NCBI GenBank assembly: GCA_038200275.1
Contig: JBBPYC010000036.1
Coordinates: 12,398 to 76,397 of the forward strand
DNA length: 64,000 nucleotides
DNA from: JBBPYC01 sp038200275
GTDB lineage: Bacteria > Pseudomonadota > Gammaproteobacteria > Burkholderiales > Burkholderiaceae_C
Direction: 5' to 3'
Positions 51,115-61,221 of the stretch are shown one piece after another (positions within the stretch are counted from its first letter, which is position 1; each line of letters opens with the position of its first letter). Under the pieces are notes generated by a model that saw only the letters and a list, made by a program, of their open reading frames with translations, did not search any database and was not told the DNA's origin. The position numbers and the translations under genes are program-made.

Positions 51115-53109
51115 ATGCAATCTGTTATGCATGCGTTGACTACCCATTTTTCCTCGCATCCAGAGCAAGCCCTGGCGGCTGTGTTCGCCGCTTCGGTGCT
51201 GGAAGCATTTGTCGTCATCGGCACCTTCGTTCCCGGAAGCACGATCGTGTTCATCGCAGGCGCACTGATCGGTCTGGGCGCACTCGGTCTGTGGCCGACG
51301 CTTGCCATCGCCGTACTCGGTGCGATCCTGGGAGACGGCATCAGCTACTGGCTGGGACGGCATTACCACGACCGACTGCGATCGTTTTGGCCGCTCAGGC
51401 AGCACCCGCAGTTGCTTGAGCGTGGCCAGGCCTATTTCGCAAAGCACGGCCGCACCAGTGTGTTTCTGGGCCGTTTTCTCAGCCCGACGCGCGCGATTGT
51501 CCCGGTGATCGCCGGCATGTCCAACATGCCGGCCGGGCCGTTCTATCTAATGAATGTGCTGTCGGCGCTCGGATGGGCCGCGTTGCATCTGCTGCCAGGC
51601 ATGCTGTTCGGCGCCTCACTCAGCCTCGCGGGGGCGATCAGTTCACGGCTTCTCGTGCTACTGGTTGTCGTCGTGCTGCTGCTGTGGCTCCTCACGTTCC
51701 TGCTGAAATTCCTGCACCAGCAGTTGTGGCCGCGCGTCAGCAAGCTGCGCGATCGGCTGGTTCGCTGGGCCGGCGCGCGCGCCGGGCTCTTGCCCCGGGT
51801 CATCGTCTCGCTGATCGATCCGCAAAGCGCCGAGTCCCCGGGGCTGCTGATCGCGGCCGTTGTGCTGCTCGGGGGCGCCTGGCTGTTCCTGGGGACGTTG
51901 GAGGACGTCGTTTCCCGAGACGCTTTGGTGGTCTTCGATCAGACCGTGTTCACGACGCTGCAGGGGCTGCGCACCGAATGGGTCGACCGCGCGATGGTCG
52001 CTGTGACGGAGATCGGCAGCGCGGCCGTGGCGATTCCCGTGATCGTGGTCTCGGCGATCGTGTTCGCCGTGGCGCGCTGTTGGCGAACCCTCGGCTATTG
52101 GCTGGGCGCGATGGTTTTTGCGCAGGCGCTGGTATGGGTTTTGAAAGCCACGCTGGGACGCGCCCGACCTACGGACATCTACAGCGGCTTCGAACAGTTC
52201 TCGTTTCCGAGCGGGCATGCGGCGTCGAGCATCGTCCTGTATGGATTCCTCGCCTTCCTGCTCGCTCGCGGCAGGTCCTGGGTCACCAAGCTTGCCATCA
52301 CGCTGGCGGCAGCAGTGATCGTCCTGCTCATCTCGTTCTCGCGCCTTTATCTGGGAGCGCACTGGTTCTCGGACGTGCTGGGCAGCCTGGGCTTCGGCAT
52401 CACCTGGGTCGCGCTGCTGAGCATCGCCTACACACAGCACGTGCGCAACGAGCACATTCCAGCGAGGGCTTTATCGATCGCGACGCTGAGCACCATGGTG
52501 CTGGCCGGAGGGCTCTGGGTGGGAACCCACCATGCCATCGACGTCTCGCGCTACACGCCCGCCCAGGCGGCGGCCGCGACCGCGCTGCCACATTGGCTGG
52601 ACGGCGGCTGGCGCGAGCTGCCCGCGCAGCGCACCGAGATCGAAGGCGAAGCCCGCGAGCCGTTGTCGCTTCAGTGGGCGGCTCCGCTGGAAGAGATCAC
52701 CCGCGTTCTCGGCGCCGCCGGGTGGCATGCGCCCGTCCTCTGGAGCGCGCGAACGGTTCTGACCTGGTTGCTGCCGCATCCGGATATTGCGGGATTGCCG
52801 GTGGTCCCGACGTTCAACCAGGGAATCTCGCCGACCCGGACCTTTTTCTATGTGCTCGGGCCTGAGCACCGACTGGTTGTTCGGCTGTGGCGTTCGGCGT
52901 ACGTTGCCCAGGCGCGTGGCGAACCACGGCGGGTCTGGATGGGAACGGTGACTACCGAAACGCTGACGCGCTTGGGGGGCTTCCTAAGCATTGTGGTGAC
53001 ACAGAAGAACACGGCGGCACCCGTCACCGCTCTCGCCGCCTCCCTCGATCCGAACTCGCTACGACTGGTCATCCGACCTCAAAACACTCCTGCGTTGCTT
53101 GTTTGGTAA
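51115..53109 (+). CDS. DedA-PAP2 fusion protein with LssY-like C-terminus
   Basis: The 664-residue protein joins a DedA domain (VVIGTFVPGSTIVFIAGALI, GDGISYWLGRHY, FLGRFLSPTRAIVPVIAGM) to a PAP2 phosphatase domain (KATLGRARP, FSFPSGHAASSIVLYG, SRLYLGAHWFSDVLGS) and a soluble C-terminal part from about 520 that resembles the LssY domain. Such fusions act on isoprenoid phosphates or phospholipids at the inner membrane. ATG at 51115 is preferred, with another four codons later. It follows the second kinase by 82 nt and may be cotranscribed. Confidence 0.88.
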   Translation: MQSVMHALTTHFSSHPEQALAAVFAASVLEAFVVIGTFVPGSTIVFIAGALIGLGALGLWPTLAIAVLGAILGDGISYWLGRHYHDRLRSFWPLRQHPQLLERGQAYFAKHGRTSVFLGRFLSPTRAIVPVIAGMSNMPAGPFYLMNVLSALGWAALHLLPGMLFGASLSLAGAISSRLLVLLVVVVLLLWLLTFLLKFLHQQLWPRVSKLRDRLVRWAGARAGLLPRVIVSLIDPQSAESPGLLIAAVVLLGGAWLFLGTLEDVVSRDALVVFDQTVFTTLQGLRTEWVDRAMVAVTEIGSAAVAIPVIVVSAIVFAVARCWRTLGYWLGAMVFAQALVWVLKATLGRARPTDIYSGFEQFSFPSGHAASSIVLYGFLAFLLARGRSWVTKLAITLAAAVIVLLISFSRLYLGAHWFSDVLGSLGFGITWVALLSIAYTQHVRNEHIPARALSIATLSTMVLAGGLWVGTHHAIDVSRYTPAQAAAATALPHWLDGGWRELPAQRTEIEGEAREPLSLQWAAPLEEITRVLGAAGWHAPVLWSARTVLTWLLPHPDIAGLPVVPTFNQGISPTRTFFYVLGPEHRLVVRLWRSAYVAQARGEPRRVWMGTVTTETLTRLGGFLSIVVTQKNTAAPVTALAASLDPNSLRLVIRPQNTPALLVW

Positions 53110-53561
53110 GGAGGCACCGGCCCGTTTGCTAGCGATTCAGTTTCGTCTCAGTTCAGCCATGGCCGAACCAGCCGCTGTGCTGTACCGCTGAAACGCGAGC
53201 AAACTCGATAGAGCTGTTGCAGGATCGAATCGGCCGTATCGGTCCAGCGACCCGGCTGGGACTTGGCCTTGTAGTGAGTATTTGGATATGGAGGCGATCG
53301 GCGAATCGACGCTTGATTTGTTTGACTGATACAGCGTCCATCAGACTTTTCACATTTGCAGCAGCCTTAAGTCGGCGTTAATTCTTTTTCTCTAGATTGA
53401 TCGCAACGGGCATCGCGGCGACATCTACCTAAAAACAGATCAACGTGGCAGCGCAGCGCAATTGGCGCGGCATCTTCAAATGCCGGAGGCGCGACCGATC
53501 GGCTCGAAACGCAAGGAGAGCCGGTCCGCGCAGGGTTTGGTTTTCTTCAAAGGTGTGACCT
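53110..53561. promoter_or_regulatory. Intergenic region with promoter for the efflux operon
   Basis: No gene is supported here. It holds one PmrA-like box (53366) and an AT-rich stretch following it (TTAATTCTTTTTCTC), where a promoter would fit. The leader of the TolC gene spans the last 150 bases. Confidence 0.5.
53366..53382 (+). promoter_or_regulatory. PmrA-box-like repeat CTTAAG-TCGGC-GTTAAT
   Basis: Direct repeat with 11-bp period, 180 nt upstream of the TolC-family gene. Shares the TCGGC spacer with the 44721 site read on the minus strand (TCGGT). Confidence 0.6.
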
Positions 53562-54944
53562 ATGTTGTCGGGTCGAGCGTTCGCTGTGGCCGCTAGCACC
53601 GCACTGCTCGTCGGGTGCGCCGGCTATAGCCCTTCTGCGCTCGACGGCGAAGCAGTGGACGACGTCCTGGCCTCACCGGACAAAGCGGTGTTGTTCGCGC
53701 GAGCGGAGCAGCTCTGCCACCCGCGCATGGCGCCGATCACCCTGGACTTCTCCCGTCCGCTGACGGCTGAAGAACTTGCGGTGATCGCGGTGCTGGTCAA
53801 TCCCGACCTCAAGGCGACCCGCGCGAGACTCGGCGTGGCCGACGCGCAAGTGTTCGACGCCGGTCTGCTTCCGGATCCGACACTGGCGGTCGGGCTGGAT
53901 CATCCGACCAGCAGCCAGCCGGGCCTCGTGAACGCTTTCAACTTCGGGGTGAGCTGGGACATCCTGGGCCTGGTGACACGGCGTGCCACGCGCCGCGCCG
54001 CGCAGGCCAGGCGGCTACAGGTGCGCAATGACGTGGCGTGGAGCGAGTGGATCGTGGCCAACCAGACGCGCCAGATTGCCGATCGCATCGCGTACTTGCA
54101 AGTTCAATATGACATCGCAAGCGGCGCGGCCGATATTGCAAGTCGATTGCTGGAGTCGAGCCGGCGCAACCTTGCGCGCCACGACATCACCATCGACTCG
54201 TTTTCGGTGCGCGAGGTGGCTTTTCTCGACGCGCGAGACAAGGCGCTGGCGCTGGCCCGCACGCTCGCGAAGGCGCGGCAGGATTTGAACAAGAATCTCG
54301 GCCTGCCGCCGACCGAGGCCGTACCGATTGCAAAGCCGGTGGACCGCGAGAACCTATCGCTCGATGCGCCGGCGCTGTTCGACATCGCACGCAACCGCCG
54401 GCTGGATCTGGTCGCATTGCGCGCCGGCTACCTGGCGCAGGAATATCGGCTGCAGCGGGACCTGCTGGCACGCTTTCCGCAACTCAACCTGGGGCTGAAC
54501 CAGGCGCGCGATACCGGCGATGTCCGCACCATTGGATTCTCGGTCGGGATTTCACTGCCGATCTTCAACGGCGGCAGGGGCGTCGTCGCGACCGCACGGG
54601 CCACCCGCGCGCAGTTGCAGGCCGAATACGCGGCGCGGTTGTTTCAGACCCGGTCGGACATCGCAACCCTGGTCACCGATATCGAATCCATCGATCGCGA
54701 AATCGAACCGTTGAACCGCCAGCTGCCGGCCTTGCAACGCGCCGAGGCCGTCATGCGCCGGGCGCTCGACCGCGGGGATGTGACAGCGCTGACCTACGAA
54801 ACGGTCCGCGCCAACCTGCTGACCTTGCGCCTCAAGCTCGCCAGCCTCGAGCAGGCAAGGGCCGAGCAGCGGGTTGCGCTGCAACTGGCAACCGGCGCGC
54901 CGTGGAATGCCAAGGAGTCCGGATGCGTACCTCACTCGTCCTGA
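53562..54944 (+). CDS. TolC-family outer membrane efflux lipoprotein
   Basis: The 460-residue protein has a lipobox (LLVGC) after a short signal and two OEP repeats with long coiled-coil helices (for example LTAEELAVIAVLVNPDLKAT and RAEAVMRRALDRGDVTALTY). It would form the outer membrane channel of the RND pump that follows. The stop lies 22 nt inside the adaptor gene. Confidence 0.9.
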   Translation: MLSGRAFAVAASTALLVGCAGYSPSALDGEAVDDVLASPDKAVLFARAEQLCHPRMAPITLDFSRPLTAEELAVIAVLVNPDLKATRARLGVADAQVFDAGLLPDPTLAVGLDHPTSSQPGLVNAFNFGVSWDILGLVTRRATRRAAQARRLQVRNDVAWSEWIVANQTRQIADRIAYLQVQYDIASGAADIASRLLESSRRNLARHDITIDSFSVREVAFLDARDKALALARTLAKARQDLNKNLGLPPTEAVPIAKPVDRENLSLDAPALFDIARNRRLDLVALRAGYLAQEYRLQRDLLARFPQLNLGLNQARDTGDVRTIGFSVGISLPIFNGGRGVVATARATRAQLQAEYAARLFQTRSDIATLVTDIESIDREIEPLNRQLPALQRAEAVMRRALDRGDVTALTYETVRANLLTLRLKLASLEQARAEQRVALQLATGAPWNAKESGCVPHSS

Positions 54945-55981
54945 CCGCAGTCCTGCTGCTTGTCGCCGGTTGCGGCGGCAAATCTGCGGATTCGGGAAAC
55001 GGGCAGGCAAAGCCCGATACGCCTTCGGCACTTGTCGCGGTCACCGCCGTGCATGAGCAATCCATCAGCAGCACGCTTAATGCTTACGGGACCGTTGAAT
55101 ATTCACCCGAAGGCGCACGCGTGATCAGCGCGGAGGCGCAAGAGGTCGTGACCCGAATGCAGGTCGCGGTGGGCCAGGAGGTGGGCAAAGGCGATGCGCT
55201 CCTGACCATCGCGCCCAGCTCTGCAGCGCAGTTGCAACTCGACAAGCTGAAAATCGATGTCGAGTTCGCGCGCAAGGAGGTCGATCGTCTGGTTGGCCTG
55301 CGCTCGCGTTCGCTGGCCACCAACGCAGAGGTCCAGGCAGCCCGCCAGAACCTGGCGTCGCTGGCGGGGCAACTCTCGAACCTCGAAAAGCGCCAGGGCG
55401 GTGCGAGTGCCCAGATCGTGCGCGCCGACGTCGCCGGCGTTATCCAGGCGGTCAACGTTCAATTGGGACAGATCGTGGCGCAGGGCGCGCCGCTGATGAC
55501 CATCGGGGATGCCAACCAGATGCGCGTCAAGCTCGGCGTCGAACAAGACGACTTGGCACGGCTTCGATCCGGCCAGTCCGTCGAGGTGAGCCCCTTGAAT
55601 TCGGACCATCCGCCGATCGCAGCCCGAGTCTCCAAAATCTTTCGTCATGTGGACCCCAGAACCCGGCTGGCCAGTGTCGTCGTTCCGCTGCCGCCCGGCC
55701 ATGGGCTGCTGCCGGGCGCCATGGTGCGCGCGAAGATCGTCGTCGAAGTGCACCCGCACGCGCTGGTCGTGCCCCGCTCGGCGGTGCTGTACGACCAGAA
55801 GCAGCCCTACCTGTTTGTCGACGAGCACGGCCAGTCCCGCCGCCGCCAGGTAGACACCGGAATCGAAGACGGCCAATCGATCGAGATCACCAAAGGTGTC
55901 GCGGCCGGGGATCGGGTCGTGGTGACCGGCAACGCGCAACTGAGCGACGGGATGGCGGTGCGCACGGAGGCGCCACAGTGA
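54923..55981 (+). CDS. RND efflux periplasmic adaptor (membrane fusion protein)
   Basis: The 352-residue protein has a lipobox (LLVAGC), a barrel-sandwich hybrid domain (QEVVTRMQVAVGQEVGKGDA, ADVAGVIQAVNVQLGQIVAQ), an alpha-helical hairpin between (LDKLKIDVEFARKEVDRLVG), and a beta-barrel/membrane-proximal end. AAGGAG precedes the ATG at 54923. The stop overlaps the RND gene by GTGA. Confidence 0.92.
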   Translation: MRTSLVLTAVLLLVAGCGGKSADSGNGQAKPDTPSALVAVTAVHEQSISSTLNAYGTVEYSPEGARVISAEAQEVVTRMQVAVGQEVGKGDALLTIAPSSAAQLQLDKLKIDVEFARKEVDRLVGLRSRSLATNAEVQAARQNLASLAGQLSNLEKRQGGASAQIVRADVAGVIQAVNVQLGQIVAQGAPLMTIGDANQMRVKLGVEQDDLARLRSGQSVEVSPLNSDHPPIAARVSKIFRHVDPRTRLASVVVPLPPGHGLLPGAMVRAKIVVEVHPHALVVPRSAVLYDQKQPYLFVDEHGQSRRRQVDTGIEDGQSIEITKGVAAGDRVVVTGNAQLSDGMAVRTEAPQ

Positions 55982-58900
55982 CCGGCGAATTCCTGCAGCG
56001 GCACAACCGTTCGATTCTTCTGTTGACCGTGCTGCTCGCGGCCGCCGGGGTGTGGGCCGCGTTGAGCCTGCCGGTATCGCTGTTCCCGAACATCGAGTTC
56101 CCGCGAATCATCGTCAACGTAAATGCCGGCGATCGCCCGGTCGATCGCATGATCGTCGAAGTGACGCAGCCGTTGGAGCGGGCGCTCAGAAGCGTGCCGA
56201 ACGTGGTGGACATCCGCTCCACCAGCAGCCGCGGTTCGGCCGATGTGTCGGTCAATTTCAATTGGGGCACCGACATGATCACCGCCCTGCTGCAAGCGCA
56301 GGCAGCGGTGAACAATTTGCTGCCGACGTTGCCGTCCGGCACCACCTTCACCGCGCGGCGTCTCAATCCCACGGTGTTCCCGATGCTCGGGCTGGCGTTG
56401 ACATCCAAAACGCGCGACCCCGTGAGTCTGCGCGACTACGCGTACTACCAACTGCGCCGTGAGTTGACGACGGTGGCCGGCATCGCGCGGATCGAGGCAC
56501 TCGGCGGCCAGCGCGAGGAATACGAGGTGCGGGTCGATCCGGCGCGCCTGCAGGCGCTGGCGCTCTCAGTCGACGACGTGGTGCGGTCGCTCACCGCCAG
56601 CAATGTGGTCACTTCGGTGGGGCGACTCGAGGATCGCTATCGGCTCTATCTGATCGTGTCGAGCGCGCCGATGAACAACGTCGCCGATATCCGGCACACG
56701 ATCCTGCGCAGCGGCACCGACGGGGTCGTGACACTCGAAGACGTCGCCGAAGTGAAAACGGGCGTTGTTCCGCAGTGGAGCACCGTGGTGGCCAACCAGC
56801 AGGACGCCGTGCTGCTCAACGTCTATCAGCAACCCGGAGCGAACACGGTGGCGATTGTCAACGACGTCAAGGCCGCCATTGCAAAGGCGAACGTGCCGGC
56901 CGACATCAAGATCACGCCTTACTATGATCAATCGGAGTTGGTTGTCGCGTCGGAGCACAGCGTCCGCGACGCGATCGGCATCGGTGCGGCGTTCGCTGCG
57001 CTGATCCTGTTTCTGTTTCTCTGGAACTGGCGCGTGACGTTGATCATCGCGGGGATGCTGCCGGCGGTCCTCGCGGCGACCATCCTGATGCTGCATTTGT
57101 TGAACATGAGCTTCAACATGATGACGCTCGGCGGCATGGCTGCCGCGGTCGGGCTGATCGTGGACGACGGCGTCGTGATGCTCGAGCACATCTCGCGTCG
57201 CCTGCAAAGCAGCGAAGACAAGGATGACCCGGGCGCAACCGTCGTCAATGCGACCCTGGAGATGGCGCGTCCGCTCGTCTCATCGTCGTTGGCGACCACC
57301 ATCATCTTCCTGCCGCTGGCGTTTTTGGGGGGCGTCTCGGGCGGATTCTTCAAGGCCCTTGCGCTGACCATGGCTTCGGCGCTGTTCATCTCGTTTTTCG
57401 TTGCGTTTTTCGCCCTGCCCCTGATCGCCCGGTTCCTGCTGACAGGCAAGCAAAAACAACGCAAGCAACCCGTCATGCACTGGCTCGGCCAGCGCTATGA
57501 ACGCGTGATGACGGGTTTTCTGAAGAATTCGCTCTGGGTCGTTTTGCTGCTGGTGCTGCTGGGTGCCGGAGGCTACTTTGCGTTCACCCGCGTTGGAACC
57601 GGATTTCTTCCGCGAATGGATGAAGGCGGTTTCATCATCGATTACCGCGCGCCGGCGGGAACGTCGTTGACCGAGACCGACCGCCTGCTGCGGCAGGTCG
57701 GCCGCATCGTCTCGAATACGCCGGAGGTCGACAGCTACTCGCGCCGCACCGGCCTTCAGCTAGGTGGCGGCCTGACCGAAGCGAACGCGGGCGATTATTT
57801 CGTCCACCTGAAGTCGCAGCGCAGCCGGGACATCTTTGCCGTCATGGCGTCGGTGCGCGCGCAGGTGCAGCAGCAAGTGCCGGGGCTGGAAATCGAGTTG
57901 TCACAGCTGATCGAGGACGTGATCGGCGACTTGACCGCGGTTCCGCAGCCCATCGAGATCAAGCTTTTCAGCAGCGATCCGAGCGTTCTGAGGGACCTGC
58001 CGCCGAAGGTTGCGAAGGCGATCGGCCAGGTTCAAGGCGTCGTCGGCGTCAAAGACGGCATCGTGATCGCGGGCGACTCGATCGACATCGAGATCGATCG
58101 GGTGAAGGCGGCGCTCGAAGGAATGGATCCGCAGACGATCACGACCCAGGTCCAGGACCTGCTCGGCGGCGCGGTCGCGAGCCAGATTCCGTCGCAGGAC
58201 AAGATCATCGGTGTGCGCGTGCGCGCGATTGAGGACCTGCGAACGCGGATCGCCCAGGTGCAGGAGTTGAGCCTGCGCGCGCCCGACGGGCATGTCCTGC
58301 CGTTGAAGCGCGTCGCAAGCGTTCACGTCGTCACTGGCCAACCGCAAGTCGATCGCGAGAACGCCCGACAACTGGTGGCGGTTACGGCGCGCATCGAAGG
58401 CCGCTCCATGGGTGCGGCTGTGCAGGACGTGAAAGCGGCGCTGTCCAAGCTGCAAATTCCGTCCGGTGTGAGCGTGGAGTACGGCGGCCTGTATCAGCAG
58501 CAGCAGAAGTCCTCGCACGACCTAACGATCGTGTTCGCCAGCGCGGTCATGCTGGTGGCCTTGCTGCTGTTGTTTGTCTACGAACGCTTCGCGGTCATGG
58601 TGAGCATTCTCGCGACGTCGGTGCTTGCGTTGGTCGGCGTCTTCGCCGGGCTCTGGCTCACGGGCACCGCGCGCAACATCACGGCGATGATGGGGATGAC
58701 GATGATCATCGGCATGGTCACCGAGATCGCGATCTTCTACTTCGCCGAACTCGACGTCCGGGAGCGGCCGGAAGCAAAGGCGTTGATCGCCGCGGGCGTG
58801 GGCCGGATGCGCGCGATCCTCATGAGCGCATTGATTGCGATTCTTTCGCTTTCGCCACTGGCGCTGACGCTCGGGTCGGGTTCGGGCATGCTCAAGCCGT

Positions 58901-59016
58901 TGGCCATCGCCATCATCTCGGGGCTGATCGTCGCGGTGCCGCTGGTGTTGTTGCTGATGCCGGCCATGTATGCGGCCATCGACAAGGCGGGATCGCGATT
59001 TGCGAGGAAAAAATAG
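55978..59016 (+). CDS. RND-family efflux permease
   Basis: The 1012-residue protein has twelve helices and two large periplasmic loops. The N-terminus FLQRHNRSILLLTVLLAAAG, LFPNIEFPRIIVNV, and the TM4 pair in GLIVDDGVVMLEHI are typical. The adjacent Asp pair of the proton relay is present, which is the HAE drug-efflux pattern rather than the single-Asp pattern of CzcA/CusA metal pumps. Substrate unknown. GTG start overlaps the adaptor gene stop. A PmrA-like box lies upstream of the operon. Confidence 0.92.
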   Translation: MTGEFLQRHNRSILLLTVLLAAAGVWAALSLPVSLFPNIEFPRIIVNVNAGDRPVDRMIVEVTQPLERALRSVPNVVDIRSTSSRGSADVSVNFNWGTDMITALLQAQAAVNNLLPTLPSGTTFTARRLNPTVFPMLGLALTSKTRDPVSLRDYAYYQLRRELTTVAGIARIEALGGQREEYEVRVDPARLQALALSVDDVVRSLTASNVVTSVGRLEDRYRLYLIVSSAPMNNVADIRHTILRSGTDGVVTLEDVAEVKTGVVPQWSTVVANQQDAVLLNVYQQPGANTVAIVNDVKAAIAKANVPADIKITPYYDQSELVVASEHSVRDAIGIGAAFAALILFLFLWNWRVTLIIAGMLPAVLAATILMLHLLNMSFNMMTLGGMAAAVGLIVDDGVVMLEHISRRLQSSEDKDDPGATVVNATLEMARPLVSSSLATTIIFLPLAFLGGVSGGFFKALALTMASALFISFFVAFFALPLIARFLLTGKQKQRKQPVMHWLGQRYERVMTGFLKNSLWVVLLLVLLGAGGYFAFTRVGTGFLPRMDEGGFIIDYRAPAGTSLTETDRLLRQVGRIVSNTPEVDSYSRRTGLQLGGGLTEANAGDYFVHLKSQRSRDIFAVMASVRAQVQQQVPGLEIELSQLIEDVIGDLTAVPQPIEIKLFSSDPSVLRDLPPKVAKAIGQVQGVVGVKDGIVIAGDSIDIEIDRVKAALEGMDPQTITTQVQDLLGGAVASQIPSQDKIIGVRVRAIEDLRTRIAQVQELSLRAPDGHVLPLKRVASVHVVTGQPQVDRENARQLVAVTARIEGRSMGAAVQDVKAALSKLQIPSGVSVEYGGLYQQQQKSSHDLTIVFASAVMLVALLLLFVYERFAVMVSILATSVLALVGVFAGLWLTGTARNITAMMGMTMIIGMVTEIAIFYFAELDVRERPEAKALIAAGVGRMRAILMSALIAILSLSPLALTLGSGSGMLKPLAIAIISGLIVAVPLVLLLMPAMYAAIDKAGSRFARKK

Positions 59017-59271
59017 CGACATCGCACGAATTGCCGTTGCAGTTCGATCTGGTTTGATCGGCACGATTTGCCTTGACGCGGATGCAACGCCTCAAGGCCC
59101 GGCGCCGTAGGCAATCGGCGTCTGATGCGATTACGGCAAGCGTGACGAGCAGAGCCAGTGGTGGTTTCGCATCATGTTGTTCTGGTCGAGGCCGAGACAC
59201 CGCGATGTTCCGGCACATGATGCGGGCGGCGCGCTCCGCTCATGTTTCTTGTCGAGCTGAGCGCCACCGCA

Positions 59272-60539
59272 ATGCCCCTCTCCACCCATCAAGCCAACCT
59301 CGCCTCCTGGGCCATCGCAGCGCTTGCCACCGCGGGCGTGATCATCCGCCCATTCAAACTGCCCGAGGCGGTCTGGTCCGTGGCCGGCGCGGTGCTGCTC
59401 GTGGTGCTCGGCCTGCTGCCGATCGAGCGGGCGCTGCAGGCCGTTGGCAAAGGGGCCGATGTCTACCTGTTTCTGATTGGGATTGATGCTGCTGTCGGAA
59501 ACGGCACGCCGTGTGGGGCTGTTCGACTGGATTGCCGCCGCGGCTGTGAATTGCTCGCGTGGCTCGCCCCGGCGGCTTTTCCTGCTGATCTACGGCGTAG
59601 GCGTGCTCGTGACGACGTTTCTCTCCAACGATGCCACCGCGGTGGTGTTGACGCCGGCCGTCTTTGCCGCAGCGCGCAAGGCAAAGGTCGAGCCGCTGCC
59701 GTTCCTGTTCATCTGCGCGTTCACCACCAATGCTGCCAGCTTTGTGTTGCCGATCTCGAACCCCGTCAACATCGTGCTGTACGGCGGCTACACGCCTGCG
59801 CTTGGGCAGTGGCTGGCGCGTTTCGCCCTGCCGTTCGCTGCTGTCGATCGGGGCCACCTATCTGGCGCTGCGATGGACCGAAGGTGCGGGACTTGATTCC
59901 CACTGCGAGAGCGAGGTCGAGACGCCGCCCCTGTCGCGGGATGCCTGGACTGCGGCAGCAGGCATCGTGCTGACAGCTGTCGTGCTGCTGGGGGTGTCGG
60001 CGCTGGACCGGCCGCTTGGGCTGCCGACGGCCGTCATGGGCATGCTGACGACGGCGGTTGTCTTGCTTGCCACGCGGTCGTCGCCATGGGAGACCGTAAA
60101 GGGCGTGTCGTGGTCGGTGCTTGCGTTGGTGGCGGGGCTCTTCGTGCTGGTCCAGGCGTTGGTCGCCACGGGGGTGATCGCCGAGCTTGCCGGCGTGCTG
60201 ACTCAGGCGGCGGAACACGCACCTGTTGCCACGTCGTAGGTCTCAGGCGGCTTGATCGCGGTGGCCTCCAACCTGACCAACAACCTGCCCGCAGGCCTGG
60301 TTGCAAGTTCCACTGTGCAGCTTGCGCATCCACCGCAAATGGTCGTCGATGCGCTGTTGATCGGCGTGGATGTCGGGCCCAACCTGTCGGTGACGGGCTC
60401 GCTCGCAACGATCCTGTGGCTGACTGCGATCCGGCGCGAAGGGGAAGAAGTTGGTTTCTGGCGCTTTCTGAAGCTCGGCGTCGCTGTCATGCCGCCGGCG
60501 CTGGTGCTGGCGCTCGCAGGGCGGCTGATGCTTGCGTGA
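59272..60539 (+). pseudogene. ArsB-type arsenite/anion pump, broken by frameshifts and a stop
   Basis: Three frames and one nonsense codon separate a normally single ArsB/ArsB-like gene (about 420 residues). Frame 1 (from ATG 59272) has WAIAALATAGVIIRPFKLPE and KGADVYLFLIG. Frame 2 (from about 59480) has SNDATAVVLTPAVFAAARKA and FTTNAASFVLPISNPVNIVL, the family hallmark. Frame 3 (from about 59840) runs to a TAG at 60237 and then continues in the same frame with SNLTNNLPAGLVASSTV, DVGPNLSVTGSLATILWL and ends RLMLA at 60539. All key motifs are present, which hints at recent inactivation or poor base calls. Confidence 0.82.
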
Positions 60540-61221
60540 AAGCTGCCAACCAGCCCTTGGTACAGTCAGTCCGTCGGGATGATAAGTGTAATTAGCATCC
60601 GTGCGATCTTTGAATAACAAGTCGACCGAATGGAAACGCGCTGAGGCTAACGCGTTGATCAGCGGCTGGCTTCTCCTGAGCAGAAAGGTTCACGGCCAAG
60701 CAGCACCTGTTCGTCCGTTGAAGTGCTGCGCAAGACGCTGCGTGCCTCACTGATTGAGACATACTTACCGCAGATCGCGTCGCGGTCGCTCGCCTGAACT
60801 CTTCATCGTCAAGAACGCTGGCATGCGGTTGATATGACGCAGCTTGAGGAAGTGGCAAGGGGGCTGCTGGAAAACAGGCGATTCCAGCTGCTTGATTCTG
60901 CGGATGCGGCGGCATTATGGTTGCCTGCGCCAAGCCGCGCGCGCGTTGCAAAACTGTTGGGAAGTCTGAGCCGAGATGATTGATGACGCGTGCCGGTCTT
61001 CATGCCAAATAGAAGATCGTTTGCCCTAACATCCGTGCCTCGTTGGGCAAGTGGCGACTCAACGTCAGGACAGCAAAACTGAACAAAGTGGCCGATCTGC
61101 CAACGAAGGCAGTCACCCGTTGGGTGCCGGCTGAAGGACGACGTGACCACCGATTTAGTCGAGAAAGCGAGCCTTCTCTATCAACTCTGCAGTTGACGCT
61201 TTCCTGCATGCGATTCCGAAG
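60540..61221. other. Intergenic region, no confident gene
   Basis: A 49-codon frame from ATG at 60834 to 60983 (MTQLEEVARGLLENRRFQLL) is open but shows no ribosome site or known family and is not called. The residues directly before the ADA start, FLHAIPK, fit that family and may mean its true start lies slightly upstream with a non-standard codon. Confidence 0.45.

Noticed and set aside
60834..60983. A 49-residue open frame between the ArsB pseudogene and the adenosine deaminase-like gene
   Set aside because: No ribosome site, no known domain and no conserved neighbour; cannot be supported.
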